This document shows, in pieces, positions 35,590-47,640 of a stretch of 64,000 nucleotides of DNA (its first letter is position 1; each line of letters begins with the position of its first letter). The stretch comes from Spirodela intermedia (taxonomy: Eukaryota; Streptophyta; Magnoliopsida; Alismatales; Araceae), in assembly GCA_902729315.2 (NCBI GenBank), contig LR746271.1, forward strand, positions 4,608,001 through 4,672,000, written 5' to 3'. The notes beneath the pieces were generated by a model. The model saw nothing but the letters and a program-made list of their open reading frames with translations, did not search any database and was not told the origin of the DNA. Made by a program: the position numbers and the translations under genes.

Positions 35590-38075
35590 CTTATCAAAAC
35601 AAGGTTATTTTCCTACAGAATGTTGAATGCATCCAAAGTGTTTTGAGGTGAAGCTCTCCTAATAGCAGCACATCTGATAAATCATCTTCCCACTAGAACC
35701 CTATATTTCCAAAGTCCTATGGAGAAGTTAGTTTCGTTTTCCCCCAAAATCATCTTCATTCCTCATTAAAGCCTCACATATTTGGGTATGTTTCATTTAT
35801 CTAAGATCTCTCAAATGTGTTCATTACATATTCAACAACTCAAAAGGGTTATTGCTGTTATCATCCACTCACTTGAAAATTCTTTACAACTATGAATATT
35901 ACCTTTCATAAATCTGAGTTTTATTTCCAAAAATATTCTCTAGAAATGTCTCTGTCATTTCCACCTTTAAGTGATCTCACTACATATGGAGTTTCTCCTC
36001 CTCTAGATAAAATCATTCTACTAAGTCATATATTTAATTAGAGTTCACCTTTACTTGGTCTCTTCTTGAAAATCTCAGATTTGGTCAAGTTTATTCTAGG
36101 ACATGATACCTCCAAATTCTAGATCAACCTAAGAACCCAAACTTGTCTTAACCATATCTTTTTCTACAGAAAATACTAAGAGTGGCCAGTTCAATGACCT
36201 TTCTATTGCCCTTGAAAAACCCTCATAGGACTATACAAAACACCTATTATACCCTTCAACCAACTTTATTTCCTAACATAGCATTTCTCTCATTTATAGA
36301 ACCTTGCTACCATGGATGGTATTACTATTCCAATTAATGTTTCAGAAGCTCTCTCCAAGAAAGAGTGGAACAAATCATAAATGATGAAATGGGTGATCTT
36401 AAGAAAAACAACATATGGGAACTTGTAAAATTGGATGTAAGTGAGTCTACTCTATAAAATGTAAAGCTGATGGATCAATAGAAAGGTACAAAGGCATACT
36501 TGTAGCTAAAGGATATGCACGAGTTTATGGAATAGACTACCATGAAACATTTTCTCATATGGCAAATATGAACATAATCAAAATTATTCTATCTTTGGTA
36601 GTTATTTTAGTTGGGATATCTAATAATATAATGTAAAGAATGCCTTTCTTCATGGGAATCTTACTGCTGAAGTGTATATGTATCATCCACCTAGTTATGA
36701 AGGACAATTATCACCTAACATTGTTTGCAGACTCAAGAAGTTGTTCTATGGATTGAAACAATCTCATGTGCATGGTTTAGGAGATTTTTTGCAGTCATAC
36801 AGAAATTTGGTTATTGTCCTAGCAATGCTGATTATTCTTTATTTTTTAAACATATTTCACTACGGGGAGTTACTATACTTTTGGTTTATGTTGTTGATAT
36901 CACAATTACAAGAAGTGATGCCATTGAACAAGAAAATTTGAGCAAATATCTTGCCATAGAGTTTGACATCAAAACGTTGGGTCGTCTTAAATATTTTATG
37001 GGCATTGAGGTGGCCCATTCTTCTAAGAGTATCTTCATTTCTCAATGAAAGTATATAGTAGTAAAGGATATTGAAAAGTTTACATGTAAATCAGCCAGCA
37101 CTCCTCTTGATCCTAGCCACAAACTTTGTTTTGGCAAAGGGGAGAACTTATTGATCAAGAGATGTATCAACATCTCATTGGATAGTTAATATATCTCATA
37201 CACACTATAGTTGACATTTCTTATGTAGTTAGCCTCCTAAGTCAATTCATGCGTCAACTAAATGAATTTCATCTTCATGCCACTTATCGGGTGCTACACT
37301 ACTTGAAGGTAACTCTTGAAAAGGTATTTTCTTCAAATATGGTGGTAACATATCAACTGAGATAAATATAGATGCCAACTATGCTGGTTTTACCTTAGAT
37401 CACCAATCAACTTTGAGTCTTCTGATGTTTCTAGGAGGAATTTAGTTACTTGGTGCAGCAAGAAACAAAATGTTGTTGCTCATTCAAGTGCAGAATTAGA
37501 ATTCAAAGCACTTGTGCATCAAATATGTGAACTGCTTTGGGTGAAGATTTTACTCATTGACCTAAAGATTCCTCTTTTAGGTTCTATGAAGCTCTAATGT
37601 GAGAATAAATATGCAACCAACCTTGTGTATAATCCGATCCAACATGATCGCAAAAAGTATTTAGAGATCAATCGTCATCTTATTAAGGAAAAATTTGAGT
37701 TTACAATAATTTTTATTTCCTACATCTCCACTCAACATCAATTGACTGATTTACTGTTGATGGGTGTCTTTAGCACTCAACTACAACAAATGGTCCAAAC
37801 TAGGAATGGATGATATCCACTCACCAACTTGAGGGGGAGTATTGAAATATTGTATTTGGCTGAGGGAGAGTATATCACATGCTTCACTTAACGAAATATG
37901 TGTATATCACATATTGTATTTGGTGTAAGGTTCTGTGTCTAGAACCTTCCCCATAGGTCTGTTACAAAAAATAGATCTCTTATCATGAAGTATAATATTT
38001 AGAAAACGATTTTCTTCCCTCATATTTGATAGAAGTTATGTTTTTCCTCCCTTCCATGAGAAGGTCTCTTGTTCA
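35590..38075 (+). mobile_element. Truncated Ty1/copia element in a PreP intron
   Basis: It aligns with the reverse complement of the copia element at 43.4-46.0 kb from the integrase C-terminal region through reverse transcriptase and RNase H to the 3' LTR (about 37840-38075, preceded by the polypurine run TTGAGGGGGAG). The reverse transcriptase frame is broken and the catalytic YVDD box reads YVVD (near 36885). The 5' LTR, gag and protease are absent. It is opposite in orientation to the PreP pseudogene. Confidence 0.8.
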
Positions 38076-38089
38076 CTCAAGACAAAAGA

Positions 38090-39253
38090 AACTGAAAGAA
38101 AATCCACAGTAATTATATAGATTTCATTAATTACATCAATAACTTGCAATAAGAAATTTAGTAATGATAAAGGAAAGAATTTAGTCCCAATAGAACCCAA
38201 CAAAGGAAACTTCAGTTCAAGCACTCTCTACATCATGAACTTTGACTTTTCTACTTCAGAAAGTTTCCAAACTAGCCAACCAACATGCACAGAAATCCAG
38301 CATCCAAAATAACCAGGTGCCTAGATTCAACAGCAATGACAAAATATTAATGCCACCTTCAAACCCCATAGATCATTCCCTATCCTGTAACACCGTTCTA
38401 CCCTCAAACATGCCTAAAAATTGGCAAACATTCTCTACTCACAATAGAGAAATTTCCTGAAAATAGAAATTAATGAGCAACCTCTGAAAAATCAATTAAG
38501 TAATTCACAATAAAGGAATGCTACAAGAAAATTATTAACAGCAAGTGTGATGAGGACATCGGGGTCAACCACGCAACAGTCAAGGTCTATACTATAAAAA
38601 AGCACATGGCTGGAGTTCGTGAATAAAATAAGAAGGATTTATTTTGCTACTCATTGGGTCCAAGTTTATGTTTGACTATTTCAGGTGTTTCTAGAGTTTT
38701 ATAGTTAATCAAAGACCTGTGTGGATCCTAACCATTTTCACTATTTTTAAGGCCAAAATTTCAAACAATTAATTATGAGAACAGTTGGCATCTCGAGGAC
38801 AGATTTAAGAGAGCCCTTTAAAGGCCTCATGTAACTCCTATAATTCAGAGGCTGAACTTGGTATTAAAAAAACAATCTTTTGAATGAAAATTTCATTCCT
38901 AGCTCTTTCTCCATGAGGAACCGCTCAGTTAATTTGCTATCAAACATCTTTTAGCACTGGTTTATACTTGTCTCTAAGTTCCATCTAGCCCTGCCTCCAA
39001 ATCCCTTATTCTAGTCCAACCTTCACACATCTTAAACGATCACCTTTCTTGGAGAAAGTTTCCATGCTTCCTAGGATTAAAGTGTGGTTTTGAAACCAAG
39101 GCACCTAGCTGGAAACATAAACCTAGTGTAACTACTCAAAGAAGACATTTATTTAGGTGACGAATGTTCAGTTAAATTGACATTTCCTAGCTTTTGTGAT
39201 TCTCCTATTTCCTGGCATGGGTACAGTTTGACAATCTAGACCTCGTCTGCCAG
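38090..39253 (-). repeat. PreP intron segment duplicated at 16131-17232
   Basis: The inverted counterpart of the 16-17 kb block. It is non-coding, within the intron between exons 40258-40070 and 34600-34517. Confidence 0.8.
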
Positions 39254-42200
39254 CATTAAAATAACTAATACTCATTACACCCCAACTACAATCAGCACCC
39301 CCTTGTGGTCTTTCCTCTAGCCACCCTTACAAAAAGTTTTCTTCCCATGTTCGGTAAGTGCCAGAGCTACTTGAGGAAATAAATTTCCAATGACCCAGAT
39401 GTCTTAACCAAATTTTCTCCATCTTTGACATTGTTTCCATTATTCTGTGCAATCTTGCACGCCCTTGATACTAGAGAAGCCAAATGATTTTCAAAGGCCA
39501 ATGAACTAGAGACAAATATAACAATAATATGTAATCGCATCCTATATATTATTCTATATTCCATAGATCTATAACAAATCAATGATTCGAATCATCTAAA
39601 AACACTGAATAAAAGATACCAAGCCATCCTTATTTAATCTATGCTTTTGAAGAGGGAATAACTTAAATGTAACAGGTCTTGGAGACCACTCTGAAAAAGA
39701 GCCAAAAAATAATAACAAACATTTGACTGGAAAACTACGACCAACATTAAATTTGATCAGTTTACCAGGAAAAATCAAAGCGACTTATTCCATAAAAGAA
39801 ATGATTCTAGATCATAAAAGATCATTTAGAACGATTTTTTGGGTTTCTGCGGTTTTCCACTAATCTTTTCCTTACTACCACTCGTTTATCCTCATATTAT
39901 GACACCAGGTTCCTACACCTATCTTGGTGTTTACAAGATAAACAACTGTGACAAAGATCATTTAGACAGTCATTACACACTAGAGATATGAAATTCATTC
40001 CTGTACTTTATAAAGTTAAAAAAAACCTGACAATAATAGAGAACAATATTAATAATTGTAACTAATACTAGGCTAAATAGATCCTCCACCCGTTCCCCCA
40101 TCGCTTTACCATGGACAATGACATGAAAGCATGGATCTGCTTTCTCTCTCACAGATGATGTGAAAGGGTAAATTGATATGCCCCCAGTCTTTCTTCCAAC
40201 AAGCTGGTTCAGCTGAACGAAGTCAAGATCTCTTGTTCCCATTTCAAGCAAAGATTGACTGGAAAACACCATTAAGCATCAAGCATTAAGTACAATGATA
40301 TTTTGAGTACAAGATCAAAATTAATAGAATGATATTTTGAGAGTACAATGCAAATGGAAAACACTTGGAGTTTAACTCTTCTCGGAAAATAGTAGCATTA
40401 ACTGAAACATTTCTCACCAAAATAATGGTATCAGTTGAAGAAGATCTTGCCTTAAATGGCACAAATCAAATACAACCTCTAAGTATAAAACATCATTTGT
40501 AAAAAGATCATGTTGCAAAACTTTCACTCCATTGACTTCTGCAATTTGGAGTCACCAAAAATGTGACAGCATGTTAATAACCCTAGTCAGAATCAAATCC
40601 TTGGTAATAGGAATGCATAAGCACGAGAAAGGAACTAAAAGTATTTATAACATCAACTCCAAAATCGTGACAATAAGTTCTGCATTATCATCTCCTATTT
40701 TCTCAAGAAGAGATGGACAAACATTTATTTACAATCATATCTTCAAGCACTAAGGTTGGAACCAGCAACTTTATTTTAGCTCAGTCGGAATTTGTACAAG
40801 TTTCCTGGGGATATCATCAAGAGAAAGATTGGGAACACATTTCAAAGCCTCTGGTGGGTCTGGTGTTTCCTGCCTCAAACGCAGCTCTCGAGTACCACAT
40901 ACAAGCTCCACAAGATCCTCTTGTGTCATACTTGATTTCACCTTTTCAAGGATTTGTCTTTCAACTGCCTTATCTTGAGATTCTTTATTAGGATCAGGCT
41001 GAGAAAGAAAAACATCTAAGAAGCATACAAACCAAACTGAGATGTTTATTCTTAAATTATTCATGAGTCTATATACCTGCATTTCAATTGTAACACAATG
41101 AGCGTTATTAAGGATCAATTTCTCTATTAATGGACAAAAGACAGCCTTAGAACCTTCTGCAACTATCTAGGCTTTCAAAGACTATAAGGGCTTCTCATAT
41201 TTTAAAGGTTCAAAAGGATCCTTGTCATACATCCAATTTGCCTACAAAAAAAAATAACAAGATGAAATTTGAAGTAGAAGAATACGATTTATATTGCACA
41301 TCATGCCTAAAGAGAATTTCTTACAATGGAACGAAGCATCAAAGATAGGCCTCGGGGGAATGACCCTGTATTATTTTCCAAATCTACAGCTTCAGAACCA
41401 AACCCTTCTGCTGCTAAATTTTTCAGTGTGCTCATGATTAGTTCCTCTACTTTTTGAACGTCATCCTCAGATACACCTTTCAACCTAGTGCTGAACTGAG
41501 GTTGAAGTAATTCATCTTCCACTCCATTGCCAACAATTGCATCTCTTAGTCTACTTTCAAGTAAGATCCTTCTAAGTGGAGAAGCTGGTGTTCCCAATAA
41601 AAGGTGATCCAGAAAGCAGAGTGCGAGTTCAGTTTCCAAATCTAATGTCTTAGTAGATAGCACCCAACTCAGGTAGACCATGTGTTTTTTTTATTGTCAT
41701 CACCATCACTAACAGGATATTTCACTATTACCCTTACTGGCGTTAAAAAGAGCTTTTGAGGTTCAATTCTCGACTCATTAGAAACAGGGCTCTTATCATA
41801 CTGATCAAGATAGGCTGCATAAGATAGAAAAAATATCAAGGCCGTCATTAGCTGCCAAAAATCTGTACATCAATCAATAAATGCTAGTGAGATAACTCCC
41901 ATTACTAAGTATTCTACTGCCACAATTCTGGCATGGATTAAATTTATTTATTATCATCCAATAAATGCTCATCTAAGCATTAGAATATTCCCTTGCAATA
42001 TAAGAATATTGTAGACACAAAACATCAGGATGATAGTACATGGAGAACACACCAACAAGTTAATCCTGGTTTTTTAGGACACTTCATGGCCTCTTGATCT
42101 GCTTTTCGTTTTCAGAATATGAAAATAAATGAATTGATACCTATAACTCAATATTTTCTCGTTATCAAAACATGCTCCATTTACAGAAAAAAATTGCGCT

Positions 42201-43377
42201 CATCATATAACTAATTTTGTGCCCACTAGCATAACTTTCATCTTCTAGATTTAAGGATGTTCCTATAGGACTCAATAAAATCTCTCTTCGGCTTTATCAA
42301 ATTCAGTGGAGTGGTACACAGAGTGCCATCAATAAAAAGTGATTCTATATGTTTATCAATTTGTGTGTTAACCATCACAGAGAACTGACGTTAAACAAAG
42401 CCAAGATCAGTTCCTCCAGTTCGTATAAAGACAACCTAGAATATGAGAGATTGTATGAATCAAAGGAAAGCATTCGATTATATGAATCAACAAACCGATA
42501 GGACATACCACTCAAAATGCGAAAACATTCATTCGAATCATCATCTCCATAGAACCATATCTTTGCATTGCTTGGGTGGTAATATTTATGAGTCCTATAC
42601 GACAGCAAAAGTTTTTGAGAGTGAGTAACCTTAGAATTCAACTTGGACATCATAATTTAGGCATCTGGAAATTTGCTTCAGGTCAGATCTAGTTAGTAAG
42701 ATACATAAACCCGTGGAACCATTTAAACTCCTCAATCAGAAGTCATTTTCAAGTTGCAACTATAAAGTATTGATTAGCGGGAGTAAAATCACATATATCA
42801 GCAAACATTCAGCTACATTTCGACGGAGTGAGCAATAAACTCTTGAAACCAAATTTCTTCTAGTTGTCATGAGTAGCTCTGATTGTGAACATTTCTAGTT
42901 CCCAAACAATCAAACAACAATGTTGTACAGATATGCTAATTCAGCAAGCTCAAACAAACATCACCTGATGAGAAGAGAAAAAATAGAAGCAAGATTAAGA
43001 GAGTTGAGAGATTGATTAAGCTTCGTGCTCTCAAATGTCTTGGAAGTGAATTAAAAATGAAATGACCCAGGACAGGGTACGAATCTTGATTTAGGAAACC
43101 AATTTTGCAAAGTAATATAAGATCATGCAAAATAAGCATCCTCCCCTTGGAAACGCCTACCCATGTTTTTGTGATGTAATTGCTGCTGAGAAATTGTGGA
43201 TTCTTCCTAAGACATACAAGCAATGCTGTGACTAAATAAACCAAGTGCAATGTCATCAACGTGGTCCATGAGTCAGCATCCAAGGCATGGTTATAGATCA
43301 CGGATGGTGAAGAAGATATTTGTGCATAACTGACCGCCCAACCCAAGCTTGGCAGACAGAAGAACATTTTTGAAGAA

Positions 43378-46218
43378 TGTTAGACCTTGTGGAAGGGAAA
43401 AAGGAACTTCTGTTCACAACATATGAGGGAAAAAAGAAATAACTTCAAGATTAGTTTACATTGAGACAAGGGTCTATTATTTATAATAGATCAATGAGAG
43501 AAGGTTCTAGACATAGAACCTCACATTCCCAGACACACAAGTGATGTTCATGTGCTTCTTTAAGTGAAGCATGTGATACACCTCACCCAACTGCTAACGC
43601 AGTATTTACACTATATTTCAACACTCCCCTTAAGCTGGTGAGTGGATATCATCTATTCCCGGATTGGAAAGCATTTGTTCTAGTTGAGTCTTAGAGACAC
43701 CTTTTGTTAGCAAATCAAGTAGTTGATGTTGAGCAGAGATGTAGGGAATACATATTTCTTTAGACTCCAAGTTTTCTTTGGTAATGTGATGGTCTATCTC
43801 CACTTGCTTTGTGTGATCATGCTGAATGGGATTATGCACAAGATTAATTGTAGATTTATTGTCACAATAGAACTTCATAGGACAAGAAATAAGAATCTTT
43901 TAGGTTAATGAGTAAAATCTTCACCCAAAGTAGTTCACATATTCTATGTTCAAATGCCCTGAATGTTGATTCTGCACTAGAGCGAGCAACAACATTCTGT
44001 TTTTTTACTATTTCAAGTAATCAAATTTCTTCTTAGAAACATCATAAGACCTGAAGGTGACCGACAATTTAAAGGAGAACTAACATAGTTTGCATCAATA
44101 TACACCTCAATTGTTAGGTTACCACCACATTTGAAGAGAATGCCTTTTCTAGGGGTTCCCTTTAAGTAGTGTAACACCTGATATACAACATGAAGATGAG
44201 ATTTAGTTGACTTATGCATGAACTAACTTAAGAGACCAAGTACATAAGAGATCTCATGCCTAGTGTGTGTGAGATATAGCAATCGTCCAATAAGTTGTTG
44301 ATACATTTTGCAATCAATATACTCCCCTTCACGAACACTAAGTTTGTGGTTAGGATTAAGGGGGGTGATAGCTGGTTTGCAGGCAGATTTTTCAGTATCT
44401 TTTAGAAGATCTGCCACATACTTTCGTTGAGAGATGAATATGCCCTTAGAAGAATGAGCCACCTCAATGCCTAGAAAATATTTAAAATAATCCAAAGTTT
44501 TGATATCAAATTTGTTGACAAGATACTTGCTCAAATTTCCTTGTTCAATGTCATTACTTTCAGTAATTATAATGTCGTCAACATACACTAGGAGTATAGA
44601 AACTCCCCCTGATGAAGTATGTTTGAAAAATAATGTGTGTGAAGAAAATCAAATTTTTGTATGATAGTAGAAAATCTCCCAAACCATGTGCATGGAGATT
44701 GTTTCAGTCTATAAAAAGACTTTCTTAGTCTGCAAATAATGTTAGAAGATAAATTTCCTCCATAACTAGGTGGATAATACATATATACTCCATTAATAAG
44801 GTCTCCATGAAGAAAGACATTTTTCACATTATATTGCTGGATATTCCAACTAAAAATAGCAGTCAATGGCAAAATAATTTTGACTATGTTCATTTTTGTC
44901 ACAAGAGAAAAAATTTCATGGTATTCAATTCTATAAACTTGTGTATATCCTTTAGGTACGAGTATGGCCTTGTACCTTTCAACTGATCTATTAGGATTGT
45001 ATTTTATAGAATAAATTCATTTACAGTCAACTGCCCATTTATCCTTAAGGCGAGGTACAAGCTCCCATGTATTGTTTCTTTCAAGAACATGCATCTCATC
45101 ATCCATGACTTATTTTTACTCTTTCTTAGAGAGAGCTTCTAAAATATTAACTGAAATGGTAATATTATCGAAGGTAGCAAGGAAGGTTTTATAAAATGAA
45201 GAAACTTTATGATAAGAAATAAAGTTCACTGAAGGTTAAAATAGGTATTTTGTACAAGCTTGTGAAGATTTTCTGAGGGCAATAGGAAGGTCATTGGATT
45301 GGGGACATAGAATTTCCTGCAATGATAAATGTGGTTTCTTAGTCATTGGTTAAGGCTAGTTTGGAGTCTTGGGCTGATCCAGAATTTGAGGTCCTGGAAC
45401 AAACTGACCAAATCTGATTTTTTTAGGAAGTGGATCAGGAAGAGATGGACTTTGGTCAGGCACATGAATTTGTAGAATAATTTGACCTAGAGGAGAAGAA
45501 ACTCTTTCTGGAGAAAAATCAAGTAAAGGCAGAAATGGCAAATATGTGTCTTGAGAGGTTTTCTAGAAATAAAATATAGATTCATGAAAGGTAACATCCA
45601 TCGTTGTAAGGAATTTTTGAGTTGGTGGATGACAACAGCAATACCCTTTTTAAGTTGTTAAATATTTAAAAAACATATATTTGAAGGATCTTAGATCTAA
45701 TTTATCTTTAGTTGGATTATGATTATGAATGAATGAAACACATCTGAATATGCGAGGCTCTAATGAGATATGGAGATGATTAAGAGGGAAATAAGAAGCT
45801 AACTTCTCCATAGGACTTAAGAAATCTAAGGTTCTAGTGGGAAGATGATTTATTAGATGAGTTTTTGTTAAGAGAGGTTCACCCCAAAAAATTTTGGGTG
45901 CACTCGCTTGAAACAAGAGTGAACGTGCAATCTCCAAGAGGTGTCAATTTTTTCTTTCTGCCAATCCGTATTGCTGAGGAGTGTAGACACATGAAGACTC
46001 AAGTATGATACCCTTAGCTTGAAGAAAAGAATTCAGATCATTGCTAAAGTATTCCTTAGAATTATTTAACCTGAATTTCATTATAGGATTATCAAATTGG
46101 GTTTTAATAACTGCACAAAAACGTTTCAATACAATTGAAACTTGTGATTTCTGCTTAAGAAGAAAGACTCACATGCAATAGGTGCAATCATCTACAAAGG
46201 TAACAAACTATTTATTAC
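43378..46218 (-). mobile_element. Ty1/copia element truncated in integrase
   Basis: On the minus strand: integrase core (46218-45944, with ESSCVYTPQQYGLAERKN), integrase C-terminus (45937-45650), linker, reverse transcriptase (45100-44223; YVDDI intact at 44588-44574, then FDIKTLDYFKYFLGIEVAHS), RNase H (44219-43630, ending DDIHSPA), polypurine tract and 3' LTR (43623-43378, TGTTGAAA to TAACA). Stops and frameshifts are present. The 5' part is missing because a gypsy LTR begins at 46219 in mid-integrase. Confidence 0.85.
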
Positions 46219-47382
46219 TGACATGACTCAGTCGTTGTATATTAAATCACGCAAATATAAAATTTATAAAACTAGAAAATACAAATTTTTGGATATTTAG
46301 AAGTATTTCTAAATAAATATATCAATTATAATTCAATAAAAATTCAAAAAATAGCGGTAATTTTCCAGGTTGATCACAGGGATGTAATATAATATCTGGT
46401 AATTATTCAGAATTTTTCTCAATGAGTATGATTTTCTTACGAACTTTATACTAGGAAATAAAAAGGAAATATATTTAAAATTCACAAAAAAAAGGAAATA
46501 AGGGTGCAGATGTCAGGATGACGTCAGCGCCCGGCGAACGCGAATCAGGCGGAAATAGAGTTCCGCCCGGCAATTCTTACGTAGGCGATTACAGACGACT
46601 CAATTAATCAAATTAAGATATGTAAAAGACGGAAGAATCGTAATTGAACGAAGTATAGTTTGGTAAATTAAAATCAACAAAGTATCACTAAATGAAGCGT
46701 AAATTAAATTAAAAGTAGGAAAATAGAGTTCCGGCGTCGTGACGGCGATGCGTCGGCAATGCACTGGAATCCTGAGTGTTCGGGAGGATCGTCGTGCAGT
46801 GTCCACGGCCTCGAAGGCTCTCCTTGGACAAAGACGACGTGGGCAATCTCTAGATCTTCTCGCGAAGTCTAGAGATCAATGAAGTGGGTTGTCGAATCGT
46901 CTCCGGCGGCTGTCACCCGGCGGAGCAGAAAAATGGCGACTTTGCGGCTCTCCGACGACTATCACCCGACGGAGAGGAGCTGGATGGAGGTGGGGCGCAT
47001 GTTAGGGAGCTTCATCCTCAGGTCCGCGCAGCAAGAGGAGGCTCTTCATCGCATCTGGTACGCTCTCAGGAGGTGGCGACTGGTCTCCCGGCGGATCGTC
47101 CTCTTCCCGACGACGGCTTGTTCGTCGATCAATCGGAGATGATTTACTCGATGGATTCGCGATCCTTTTATCGCGAATCGTTCAGCAATTTTAGTAGCAA
47201 TGCTCCGCAAATCGCATTGACGAGATTTTCGCCAATGATCCAGTGATTCTCGTTGCTTAATCCTTCACCGACGATCTGCAGGAAAGTCACGATAATCAGA
47301 TAAAAATATATGAATTTTGACTCTGGGAGGATTCGAACCCGTGCCGGTCGCCCCTGCCTCTTCTGAGGAAGGTGTGGGTTTA

Positions 47383-47425
47383 GTCCCACATCAGTTGTAC
47401 GCCGAGTTTTAATGCGAATATATAC
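47383..47425 (+). promoter_or_regulatory. snRNA-type USE + TATA module, LTR copy D
   Basis: GTCCCACATCA (one mismatch to RTCCCACATCG), 24-bp spacer, ATATATAC. This is a well-preserved example of the antisense module. Confidence 0.55.
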
Positions 47426-47444
47426 TAATGTTAGCTTTGTGAGC

Positions 47445-47640
47445 AAAGTCCCTTCTCTCGCGTGTTCGACCACTCCTTGTGCCACAGCCGGCTGGCCACC
47501 GGTGACGTGGAAGGGGAGTGGCGTACGCGTGCCTGTCGGTCTCAAAGCCAAGCCGCTCGAGCCCTTGCTCGCGGCTTACTCCCCGACTGTGCTTCCGACC
47601 CGCTTGCGGGCACGGCTGGCCGGTGGGTCCCCTCATTTTT
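47445..47640 (+). ncRNA. Hypothetical Pol III transcript from LTR copy D
   Basis: Start is predicted about 25 bp past the TATA box at 47418; the end is the first T5 run (47636-47640). The ~195-nt body is GC-rich and has inverted repeats, e.g. CCGACCCGCTTGCGGGC-type arms near 47597-47612. Matching units: copy A 1265-1458, copy B 22003-21811 (minus), copy C2 60696-60509 (minus). It resembles no snRNA, U3, 7SL or MRP RNA that I can recognise. Prediction only. Confidence 0.25.

Noticed and set aside
42936-43367. 143-codon hydrophobic minus-strand frame
   Set aside because: Lies in a PreP intron next to a copia LTR; no family recognised.
47445-47640. Identification of the LTR unit as U3, U6, 7SL or MRP RNA
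   Set aside because: Only the promoter layout fits; no conserved boxes of those RNAs were recognised in the body.
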